Assembly: GCA_900557195.1 (NCBI GenBank)
Contig: USRT01000001.1
Coordinates: forward strand, 62,001-126,000
Direction of reading: 5' to 3'
Source: an uncultured Clostridium sp.
GTDB taxonomy: Bacteria; Bacillota; Clostridia; TANB77; CAG-508
DNA length: 64,000 bases
The notes under the pieces were generated by a model. The model saw only the letters and a list, made by a program, of their open reading frames with translations. It did no database searches and was not told the origin of the DNA. The translations under genes and the position numbers were made by a program. Below are positions 46,570 through 54,673 of the stretch, piece by piece; positions within the stretch are counted from its first letter, which is position 1, and every line of letters begins with the position of its first letter.

Positions 46570-48357
46570 TCAAGATAATTTCTCTTTTATTTTTTTAGCA
46601 AGTTCTAAATTTATTCCTTTTACTTTTGCTATTTCCTCTACTTCTGCCTGTTTTATTTTCTCTACACTACCAAAAGTTTTAAGTAAGCTTGCCTTTTTCA
46701 TTGTTCCTATTCCATGAATTTCATCTAATTCAGATTTTGTAAGCATACTATCTCTTAATTTTCTATGATACCCAATTGCAGTATCATGAACAGTATCTTG
46801 AAACATAGTTATTGTGTTCATTAATTTTTCAGATAATTCTAATTCTTTCCTTGTATCATCCATCAAAGCTCTTGTTTGATGTTTACCATTTTTAACCATT
46901 CCATAAATTGGAATATTTAGATTAAGGCCTTTTATTACTTCTTCTGCTGCTCTTATTTGTGTTATTCCACCATCTACAAATATTACATCAGGAAGTCTCC
47001 CAAAGCTACTTTTATCATTTTCTATAGAATGTTTTAATCTTCTTTCTATTACTTCCTTCATACATGCTGGATCATCCTGACCAAATACAGTTTTTATTTT
47101 AAATCTTTTCGACAATTTCTTTTTAATTATTCCATCTAGCATAACACACATTCCTGCAACCATATATGTTCCAGAAATATTTGAGATATCATAGCACTCA
47201 ATTTTCCTTGGTACCTTTTCCATTTTTAAAACTTCTTTTAATTCATTTATTACACTATATCTATCCTTTTCTTTATTATCTAGTGTAATTTTTGCATTTT
47301 TTTCTGCCATTTCTGCAAGTCTTAGTTTTTCTCCCTTTTTAGGAGTTTTTATCTCTACTTTTCTATCTATTCTACTTGTTAATAAATACTCTATAATATC
47401 TTTATCTTCTATTTCTTCTTTTAACATAATCTTATTTGGTAAAATTGGTCTTGTCATATAAAATTGCTTTATGAAACTAGATAAAATCTCGCTATCTGTC
47501 TCATCATTTAGTCCCTCAAAGAAGAAGTGTTCTCTTCCTATCATTTTACTTCCCCTTACAAAGAAAATTTCTATACATACTTCTAATTCATTTCTTGCAA
47601 TTCCTATTACATCAATATCATTTTCAGATATATTAGATACTTTTTGCCTTTCTGAAATTCGTTCTATTGCAATTTTTTTATCTCTTAAATATGCTGCTTT
47701 TTCATATTCTTGCTTTGCTGATTCTTCCATCATTTGTGACTCTAATTGTTTAATTATTTTCTCTGTTTTACCTTCTAATATTTCTATTATTTCATTTATT
47801 TGCTTTCTATATTCTTCTTTAGAAATATACCCCATACACGGAGCCAAACACTTCTTTATGTGATAATTTAAACATGGTCTATCTTTGTATTTAAAGCTCC
47901 TACATTGTCTTACCTTAAATTTTGTTTTTATAAAATCTACCATTTCTTTTGCCGCTCCACTACTTGCATATGGTCCAAAATATTTAGCCCCATCATTTAA
48001 AATCCTTCTTGTTATATATATATCTGGATAATCAGCTTTTACATTTATTTTAATATAAGGATATGTTTTGTCATCTTTTAAAAGCACATTAAATTTTGGC
48101 ATATTTTTCTTTATTAAGTTACATTCCAAAATTAATGCTTCCGCTTCATTATCTGTAACAATATATTCAAAATGATCCACTAAAGAAACCATGTTTTCTA
48201 TTCTTTTTGTTTTATTATTCTTTCTAAAATATTGTCTTACTCTATTTCTTAAAGATATAGCTTTTCCAACATAAATAATTTTATCATCTTTATCATGCAT
48301 AATATATACACCTGGTTTATGTGGAAGTTTTTTTAATTCTGCTTCTATATCAAACAT
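46570..48357 (-). CDS. uvrC: Excinuclease ABC subunit C
   Basis: UvrC makes both incisions in nucleotide-excision repair. The 595-residue protein has the GIY-YIG nuclease domain at the start (GVYIMHDKDDKIIYVGKAIS), a UVR motif (MEESAKQEYEKAAYLRDKK), the RNase H-like C-terminal nuclease (IECYDISNISGTYMVAGMCV) and terminal helix-hairpin-helix repeats (DEIHGIGTMKKASLLKTFGS). Length is normal. Confidence 0.96.
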   Translation of the reverse strand: MFDIEAELKKLPHKPGVYIMHDKDDKIIYVGKAISLRNRVRQYFRKNNKTKRIENMVSLVDHFEYIVTDNEAEALILECNLIKKNMPKFNVLLKDDKTYPYIKINVKADYPDIYITRRILNDGAKYFGPYASSGAAKEMVDFIKTKFKVRQCRSFKYKDRPCLNYHIKKCLAPCMGYISKEEYRKQINEIIEILEGKTEKIIKQLESQMMEESAKQEYEKAAYLRDKKIAIERISERQKVSNISENDIDVIGIARNELEVCIEIFFVRGSKMIGREHFFFEGLNDETDSEILSSFIKQFYMTRPILPNKIMLKEEIEDKDIIEYLLTSRIDRKVEIKTPKKGEKLRLAEMAEKNAKITLDNKEKDRYSVINELKEVLKMEKVPRKIECYDISNISGTYMVAGMCVMLDGIIKKKLSKRFKIKTVFGQDDPACMKEVIERRLKHSIENDKSSFGRLPDVIFVDGGITQIRAAEEVIKGLNLNIPIYGMVKNGKHQTRALMDDTRKELELSEKLMNTITMFQDTVHDTAIGYHRKLRDSMLTKSELDEIHGIGTMKKASLLKTFGSVEKIKQAEVEEIAKVKGINLELAKKIKEKLS

Positions 48358-48469
48358 AATTATCCTCTTTCTATTATTAATCTTTTTATATTATATCATT
48401 TGTACAATTTATTAACAATATAAATCTTTGCTTCAGTTCTTTATTCGTTACTGGTTAATAGTTTTTAAT

Positions 48470-48650
48470 TTCTCAAGTAGGCTTTAGCTAGTCTTATATA
48501 TTATAATAAAAAACAGTTCTGACCTTGTACCGTTATTAATGTATCTGTTTATAGTGTGTCTCTGCCATGTGAATCTGGTACACTCTAAAACGCCTTGGAA
48601 GAATTGTTTTTTATTATAATATATAAGACTAGCTAAAGCCGGACTACTAG
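48470..48650 (+). repeat. Foldback element, copy D (40-81-40)
   Basis: The arms at 48480-48519 and 48601-48640 are 40-nt inverted repeats with one mismatch, enclosing an 81-nt loop. The geometry equals copies A-C, but the arms and most loop motifs differ; CGCCTTGGAAGA before the right arm loosely parallels CGCCACGCTTCAAGA. Flanks are CTCAAGTA and GGACTACTAGCA. It lies between uvrC and the glmS ribozyme, so it could also affect glmS transcription. Confidence 0.65.
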
Positions 48651-48782
48651 CACTATACTTAAACCAGCAACTAATTTTTTTATCAAAAAACTTGCAACAT
48701 TTTACCTTTTAATATAATATAATACAGTAATTATAATTTACGCAAAAGAAAATATTAAGAAAGGAGATTGTTATTAAAAAAA

Positions 48783-48932
48783 AGCGCCTGGACAATTTTA
48801 TATTGTTGACGAGGTTAGAGTTTATCGAAATATTCGGCGGATGGCTCTATGGCAAGAACAGTTACTGCCATTAGATATAGCTAAAAACTAATAGTGATAT
48901 TAGAACAAAGCAAATATCAGTAACGTTTATTT
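48783..48932 (+). ncRNA. glmS ribozyme/riboswitch
   Basis: The sequence AAAGCGCCTGGAC, with the predicted cleavage just before GCGCC at 48784, followed by GTTGACGAGGTTAGAG, TTATCGAAATATTCGGCGG, ATGGCTC and the P3 pair CAGTTACTG/CAGTAACG, reproduces the glmS ribozyme core. It lies 50 bases upstream of the glmS start. Known family behaviour: glucosamine-6-phosphate triggers self-cleavage and lowers glmS mRNA. It is unmistakable in sequence and position. Confidence 0.95.
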
Positions 48933-48981
48933 TGCGTACCTTATAATATATTTCAAAATAAATTTATGGAGGTATTTTTTT

Positions 48982-50824
48982 ATGTGTGGAATTGTTGGAT
49001 ACATTGGAGAAAAGAAAGCTTATCCAATTTTAATTGATGGACTTTTATGTCTTGAATATAGAGGTTACGACTCAAGTGGAATTGCTTCATTAGAAAAAAA
49101 TGAAATTAAGGTTATGAAAGATAAAGGTAGAGTTAAAAATTTATACGATTTAGATGGGTTAGATAAATTAGAAGGAACTATTCGGTATTGCTCATACAAG
49201 ATGGGCAACACATGGTAAACCATCTAAAGAAAATTCACATCCTCATATGGATAACAGTAATTCTTTTGCTGTTGTACATAATGGTATTATAGAAAACTAT
49301 AGCGATTTAAGAGAATTTTTAGGAAAAAACGGATACAACTTCTTATCTCAAACAGATACAGAAGTTATACCTAACCTAATTCATTACTATTTTTCTAAGG
49401 ACGAAAAAACAGATGATGAGAAATTTTTAAGAGCTGTAAAATCTTGTGTAGATGATTTAAAAGGAAGTTATGCAATCGAAGTTATCTCTCCCCTTTACCC
49501 TGATAGAGTAATTGTAGTTAGAAAAGATAGCCCACTTGTTATTGGTAAAGGAGAAAAGGAAAATCATATTGCATCAGATATCCCTGCACTTCTTAAATAC
49601 ACAAAAGCTTTCTATTTATTAAATGATAACGAATATGCTGTTATATATAATGATCATATTAAATTTTATAATAGTAACTTAGAAGAACATAATAAACCAA
49701 TTAAAAATATCGAATGGGATGCTGGTGCTGCCGAAAAAGGTGGATTTGAAGACTTTATGCTTAAAGAAATATATGAACAACCAAATTCCATTAGAGAAAC
49801 TATTGGCTCTAGATTTAAACTCGGAGAGCCTTGCAGTTTTGATGATATAGATATTTCAAAAGAATATTTATCTACTATTAACAAAATATATATAGTAGCT
49901 TGTGGTACTGCTATGCATGCTGGTTTAGTAGGAAAAAATTTAATTGAAAAGCTTTGTAATATTCCTACAACAGTAGATATAGCATCTGAATTTAGATATA
50001 GAGACCCAATTATAGATGAGAAAACCTTATGTATCTATGTTAGTCAATCTGGTGAAACAGCTGATACTATTGCAGCTTTAAAATTAGCAAAATCGAAAGG
50101 AGCTAAAACTTTAGCAATTTCTAATGTAATTGGAAGTTCTATTACAAGAGAAGCAGATTATACTATATATACTCATGCTGGACCTGAAATTGCAGTAGCT
50201 TCAACAAAAGCATATACATCTCAAGTAGTACTTTTTGCTATTTTAGCTATATATTTTGCCGAAACCTTAAGTTCTACAGATTCTAAAACTTTAGAAGATT
50301 TAAAAGCAGATATTTTAGACCTACCTTCTAAAATAGATACAATTTTAGCAAGTACTCAAGAATTAAAAGAATTTGCAAAAAAAGTATATACACAAAAAGA
50401 TATGTTTTTCTTAGGTAGAGGAACAGATTATAACACTTCATTAGAAGGTTCATTAAAATTAAAAGAAATCTCATATATTCATTCTGAAGCCTATGCTGCT
50501 GGTGAATTAAAACATGGACCTATTGCATTAATTGAAAATGGAATTACTGTTATTAGTATAATTACAGATCCTAGTTTAGTAGAAAAATCTATTAGTAATA
50601 TACAAGAAGTAATCACTCGTGGAGCTAAAACACTAGTTGTTACAAATCAAAACTTACCAAATGCAAACTTTGATTTTGTAATTAATATACCAGAAACAAA
50701 TCCTCTTATCTCACCTATTCTTTCTGTTATACCTTTACAATTAATTTCTTATTATATATCTAAAAATAAAGGATTAGATGTTGATAAACCTAGAAACTTA
50801 GCGAAGTCTGTTACTGTAGAGTAA
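48982..50824 (+). CDS. glmS: Glutamine-fructose-6-phosphate aminotransferase; CGG +1 shift
   Basis: The protein makes glucosamine-6-phosphate for peptidoglycan. It starts MCGIVGYIGEKKAYPILIDG with the nucleophilic Cys. After 67 codons the frame reads ATT-CGG at 49183-49185 and the zero frame stops twelve codons later. Skipping the C gives GGT and restores GIAHTRWATHGKPSKENSHP, the near-invariant glutaminase motif. Two SIS domains follow (VACGTAMHAGLVGKN, VSQSGETADTIAAL, STKAYTSQV, ELKHGPIALIE) and the terminal KSVTVE. The joined protein is 613 residues, as expected. Because glmS is normally essential, the shift must be efficiently read if the sequence is correct. A glmS ribozyme controls it. 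Confidence 0.95.
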
Positions 50825-50847
50825 TAAAATACTCTTTTAAATTTAGT

Positions 50848-50884
50848 AAAAACCTTAGTAGTAGTAATACTTTCTAAGGTTTTT
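50848..50884 (+). terminator. Terminator of glmS
   Basis: AAAAACCTTAG and CTAAGGTTTTT form an 11-bp stem about 24 bases after the glmS stop. The remainder of the gap 50885-51152 is AT-rich with no gene seen; a promoter for the next small ORF presumably lies there. Confidence 0.85.
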
Positions 50885-51152
50885 ATTTCATTTTAATATA
50901 ACAAAATTAATATAACTATAATTTTTTATTCTTTAAACTAGTAAATACTTATTACTGTATTTAGTTAATAATATGTAAATTTAAAAAAAATTACTTATAT
51001 TATATTTTGATTTACCAATATTTTTACTGAAAATAGTTAGTATAATAAAAAATAAAATTCCTATCAGATTGGATTGACATAATTTACTTTTTATTTTATA
51101 ATATGCTCATTAGTTTTTATACTAAAATTTTGAAGAAAGGAGAGCTATTTTT

Positions 51153-51293
51153 ATGCCTATTTCTAAAAAAGCGAAACGTGCGGAAGCACGTCGCAAAGAT
51201 GAAGAAGCAAAGAAGACAAAAAAAATGGCTCGGTTAGGAGTAACTTCTCTCCCAGAAAGATCGAGACATAAGTCGAAAAAGGCTACTGCCTAA
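51153..51293 (+). CDS. Small basic protein (46 aa) with an in-frame CGG: the exception
   Basis: GAAAGGAG precedes the ATG at 51153. The ORF has 46 codons, starts MPISKKAKRAEARRKDEEAK and ends SRHKSKKATA, and has its own terminator, so it looks real. Codon use differs from the neighbours (CGT, CGC, GCG, three TCG). At codon 27 it holds CGG (51231-51233). In the zero frame this would be Arg and the protein continues for 19 residues; under the +1 rule it would become GGT followed at once by TAG, giving 27 residues. It may be an acquired gene, or a natural test of the CGG rule. Function unknown. Confidence 0.5.
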   Translation: MPISKKAKRAEARRKDEEAKKTKKMARLGVTSLPERSRHKSKKATA

Positions 51294-51317
51294 ATTGCTG
51301 AGGGGAACTCCAAAACC

Positions 51318-51350
51318 GAATGGACGGAAATATCATATTTCCGTTCATTC
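51318..51350 (+). terminator. Terminator of the 46-aa ORF
   Basis: GAATGGACGGAAATA and TATTTCCGTTCATTC, with one bulge, are followed by TCTTTTATTT. Confidence 0.8.
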
Positions 51351-51420
51351 TCTTTTATTTATAATCACATGAAATAAGGTCTCAAATCAGATATAATATC
51401 CAATCTAAGACCCAAATTTC

Positions 51421-51684
51421 TTAGTACTTAATCTCTCTGCATTCTTTTAAGAATTCGTTAATATCAGCACCGGATAAGAACATGTACGTCGCATGTACTA
51501 CAACATTAGATGGTACAGTATGTGCAACATTGTTTGGCTGTGGTATACCATGGTTTCTTTCTGCTCTTTCTGCAAAATCTGCAACTTTATTGAGCAAGAA
51601 ACATCTGATGAGGTCACTATCAAAATCAGCTTTGCCTATTATCTGAAAGACATTATTACCAATTTGTGTAACCTGGACTGACAT
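51421..51684 (-). CDS. Unknown protein (about 87 aa)
   Basis: Several starts are possible (51753, 51693 or 51684); GAAAGGA is best placed for the ATG at 51684, giving MSVQVTQIGNNVFQIIGKAD. The product contains FDSDLIRCFLLNKVADFAER and VVVHATYMFLSGADINEFLK, an alpha/beta-looking mix without membrane segments. No family was recognised. Its base composition is richer in G and C than the surroundings, like the small ORF facing it at 51153, so the pair may be an acquired unit. Confidence 0.55.
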   Translation of the reverse strand: MSVQVTQIGNNVFQIIGKADFDSDLIRCFLLNKVADFAERAERNHGIPQPNNVAHTVPSNVVVHATYMFLSGADINEFLKECREIKY

Positions 51685-51926
51685 TTTATCCATTTCTTTC
51701 CTTTCTGAGCTCTTTTCTTTCGTTTTATTGTTGCTCATTAAGAGCTTCATCAAATAAACAACAATATTGGCAATTTACCATTTCTTATTTATATTGTTAC
51801 ATTTTTATTACAGAATGACTAGCTTTTTTATGTATTTTAGTAATCATATTGTAATATTGTATCTATAATCCTATTACTTCTTGCCAATATTTATTAAAAC
51901 CTTAAAATAAATATATTCCATAAATT

Positions 51927-52187
51927 TTATATCATTAATTTTAATATAATAAGGAAAACTGCACCTGGTACGCCAAGTATTCCAACAAAAATAGATGTTC
52001 CAATATTTAACCCTATATGAAAACCAAATGTAGCTCCTACTATATTAATAACATATATTAATACTCCACCTAAAATAGAATTAATAGACAATTTTAAGAT
52101 TTTCTTTAATGGTACTATAAAAATCCTGCCTACTATAAATAATATAATAATACAAGCAAAAAAAGTTATGATTGTATTTGTTTCCAA
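51927..52187 (-). CDS. bofA: BofA-like pro-sigma-K processing inhibitor
   Basis: The 86-residue membrane protein ends with the BofA-type region NSILGGVLIYVINIVGATFG, then GLNIGTSIFVGILGVPGAVF. In Bacillus, BofA holds the SpoIVFB protease inactive in the mother cell. Length is normal. The yaaL-like gene lies upstream on the same strand, matching the conserved yaaL-bofA pair. Confidence 0.9.
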   Translation of the reverse strand: METNTIITFFACIIILFIVGRIFIVPLKKILKLSINSILGGVLIYVINIVGATFGFHIGLNIGTSIFVGILGVPGAVFLIILKLMI

Positions 52188-52249
52188 GTTTAATCACCTT
52201 ACCTTTATTTCATTATTATGATTAAACTTGGACAAATATTACTAAAGTT

Positions 52250-52516
52250 TTACGCTTTTCTTAAATGCAATTCATTAATCATATCTAAAGCTATTCCTTG
52301 CTTTTTTGCTCTTTTTAATAGATAATTTAACTTTGCTTGATTTGCTTTAATAAAATATAAATAATAATCTATTAATTCACCATCTGCAAATTCAAAATTA
52401 TGCATTGCATCTTCTACTTCTCTTTTTGTTTTAATAATACTTGTTATTAGTTCTAATTCCTTTTCTTTATCTGTTTTTTCTTTAATTTTTGTTTCTTTTA
52501 TATATTGTTCTTCCAT
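52250..52516 (-). CDS. yaaL: DUF2508 (YaaL-like) protein
   Basis: The 88-residue soluble helical protein contains ELITSIIKTKREVEDAMHNF, ADGELIDYYLYFIKANQAKL and YLLKRAKKQGI, the DUF2508 pattern. It sits directly upstream of bofA as in other Firmicutes. Function unknown. Confidence 0.85.
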   Translation of the reverse strand: MEEQYIKETKIKEKTDKEKELELITSIIKTKREVEDAMHNFEFADGELIDYYLYFIKANQAKLNYLLKRAKKQGIALDMINELHLRKA

Positions 52517-52604
52517 ACATTTCTCTCCTAAATATGATGAAAATTCTATTATATAAAATATATTATTACTATTATATTCAAAGGAATAATAAAATATTCC
52601 TTAT

Positions 52605-53453
52605 TTAACCAAAAAATGTATATATTATAATACCTATAGTCTGAATAACAAATAAGTTTAAAATATTAGATGTAAGTAAATTATTAGTTGCTTCTATAAC
52701 ACCTAGCTCATTTGAATTTTGACTTTTGTAATGTCTCTGTGATTCAAAAAATGTAATTAACTCTGGTAAACTTGTTATAAAGCCTAACGCAATTCCTAAT
52801 ACTATATCCGGTACATTAAATGTATTACTTAGATTAGTTAGCACATTACTTAATGCATTTCCAACAATATATAATCCTATAGCTGTAACTAATAGGTATA
52901 TAACATATTTTGCTACAATTACTTTTTTGCCTTTTATCATTTTAGATTCTTCTTCTATTTCTTCTGAAAACTTGCTATCTTCCTTTTTCAAATACAATTT
53001 GTGAACATTAGAATTAATATAGTAAAAAAATATAAATAATAATATAAAGATTGGTACTATACTAATACTAAATTCTAAATTTGTAACTAGCATTAGTATT
53101 GGAATTATTATTGTAATTGCTACCATAATAATATCTATCTTTATAGCTTTATTTTTTATACTTTTCTGGTTTTTATTAAGAAAAATAGAGAAAATATATT
53201 GCAAAAAATTAATTATGTTAGAACTTAATATATTATATGCACTTGTCCCTATAAATCCCGCAAAAGCTGAAAATGAAACCGTTAAAAACTCTGGAACTGA
53301 CGTCGCTATTCCTGCAATGTTTCCTATAGCTTTGGGAGATAACCCTAAGCTTTCGGCTAATCTTCTTAAGAGTTTTACTAAAATGTATTTTGAAATTACT
53401 ACAATTAGTAATGAATATATTATAAACTTTAATATTTCTAAACTTAAATTCAT
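52605..53453 (-). CDS. Sodium/calcium exchanger family (CaCA) membrane protein
   Basis: The 282-residue protein has about ten membrane helices arranged as two inverted halves. Each half carries an alpha-repeat: GIATSVPEFLTVSFSAFAG near residue 48 and GFITSLPELITFFESQRHYK near 230, the GxxxSxPE signature of the ion-binding site. It is shorter than typical exchangers (about 320). The transported ion is not certain. A ribosome binding site GGAGG lies before the ATG. Confidence 0.82.
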   Translation of the reverse strand: MNLSLEILKFIIYSLLIVVISKYILVKLLRRLAESLGLSPKAIGNIAGIATSVPEFLTVSFSAFAGFIGTSAYNILSSNIINFLQYIFSIFLNKNQKSIKNKAIKIDIIMVAITIIIPILMLVTNLEFSISIVPIFILLFIFFYYINSNVHKLYLKKEDSKFSEEIEEESKMIKGKKVIVAKYVIYLLVTAIGLYIVGNALSNVLTNLSNTFNVPDIVLGIALGFITSLPELITFFESQRHYKSQNSNELGVIEATNNLLTSNILNLFVIQTIGIIIYTFFG

Positions 53454-53534
53454 AAAATTTTTCCTCCATTTTTATTTTCTTTTATTATTGGCATTTTTTT
53501 GTTGTTTTATGAATTGTTATTTTCAGAAAATATA

Positions 53535-53694
53535 TGTTTATGTCTATTATATTTAAATTAATCCCCCATGATGTAATTGTTTCTTCTTCATTTCTTTGAT
53601 TTACATTCTACTATATTTAAATTAATACTGATTAAATGAAATACATACTAATAGAAACATTTTTATTTACATTCTACTATATTTAAATTAATAC
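53535..53694 (-). CRISPR. Small orphan CRISPR array (one degenerate and two intact repeats)
   Basis: Intact 30-nt repeats lie at 53599-53628 and 53665-53694 and are identical to those of the main array 4.2 kb away; a degenerate repeat at about 53535-53564 shares the AT-rich half. The spacers are 34 nt (53565-53598) and 36 nt (53629-53664). The repeat orientation and the position of the degenerate repeat (left) match the main array, whose trailer is also on the left. No cas gene or leader is adjacent. Confidence 0.9.
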
Positions 53695-54078
53695 TTAAGA
53701 TTATTAGAAATTCGAATTATTTTATCATATAAAGCCTAAAAAGTCCACCAAATGAGTAAATCTTTCTAATTAGATTGTTTCAAGGTTTTAATCAATTTCT
53801 TATTATGAATTTTGGATAAAAAAATTTGAAGAATGTAATATCGTTCATTATGCTGTTGCTTAGTTCTATAAAAAATAAAGTGGCCTATACTTAAAAGTAT
53901 GGCTACTTTATTTTACATTTTTTCTCTAATTGTAAGTTGTTAGTTAAATTTCAATCTCTTATCTTCTTTAAATTGTTTTCTACTTGGATTTCTCTCTGCT
54001 CTATAAATCCTTATATTATTATAGATTAGTTTAAAACTAACCTATAATTCTTAATCTAAATAATTTTTAAAAATTTTT
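53695..54078. other. Gap with a hairpin and a possible gene tail
   Basis: A stem near 53872-53914 (AAAATAAAGTGGCC against GGCTACTTTATTTT) looks like a terminator. On the minus strand about 53940-54015 a short open frame ends RAERNPSRKQFKEDKRLKFN without a start codon; it could be the tail of a lost gene. An inverted repeat GGTTAGTTTTAAACTAATC lies at about 54024-54043. Nothing else is visible. Confidence 0.4.
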
Positions 54079-54588
54079 TTAATCTTTCTTTCTAGTTAAG
54101 AAAATTCCAATAATTAATGCAATAAGAACAATCGGTGTTATTCTGATAAATAACCATTCAAAAGAGTGAAAAGCAACTCCTAAAACAGCACTTTCGGGAT
54201 TATTATAATCCCAATTTGAGTATGGACTATTTAATAAAATTAAAGATACGAAAATAATTATTATAATTATACATAATGAGATTAACAACCACTGAATTAT
54301 TTTTCTTCTCTCATTCTTCTTTTGTAATAGTTGTAAGTTTATTATCTCTAATTTTTCAGAAATTACTTTTATATCATCAACTTTAGATTCAGAAATATTT
54401 TCTCCAAGTAAAGTGCTTACAGGTGTTTCAAGAACTTCTGATATTGTGATTAACATCTCTGCATCAGGAACTGACAATCCTTGCTCCCATTTAGAAATTG
54501 TTTGTCTTACAACATTTAATTTGATAGCAAGTTCTTCTTGTGAAAGTCCTTTTGATTTTCTTATTGATTTAATGTTTTCTTTTAACAT
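54079..54588 (-). CDS. XRE-family transcriptional regulator with membrane helices
   Basis: The 169-residue protein has an N-terminal HTH (residues 4-60: ENIKSIRKSKGLSQEELAIK, then VVRQTISKWEQGLSVPDAEM), a short linker and two membrane segments (about 98-120 and 143-163), ending in KKD. This layout is common in Firmicutes regulators that respond to membrane events. AGGAGT fits the ATG at 54588 better than the TTG three codons earlier. The target is unknown; it may control the neighbouring CPBP gene. Confidence 0.85.
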   Translation of the reverse strand: MLKENIKSIRKSKGLSQEELAIKLNVVRQTISKWEQGLSVPDAEMLITISEVLETPVSTLLGENISESKVDDIKVISEKLEIINLQLLQKKNERRKIIQWLLISLCIIIIIIFVSLILLNSPYSNWDYNNPESAVLGVAFHSFEWLFIRITPIVLIALIIGIFLTRKKD

Positions 54589-54673
54589 TTTGAACAACTC
54601 CTTTCTTTACAAACTATTATATAAAGAATAGTCCGTTGCTACAAGCAATGCTTATTAACATTTAAGATTTATT

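Noticed and set aside
1..50824. The frameshifts as ordinary sequencing or assembly error
   Set aside because: All thirteen insert the same base in the same codon phase on the coding strand, next to a Gly codon, whatever strand the gene is on. A base-calling error would not track reading frame. It cannot be fully excluded without reads.
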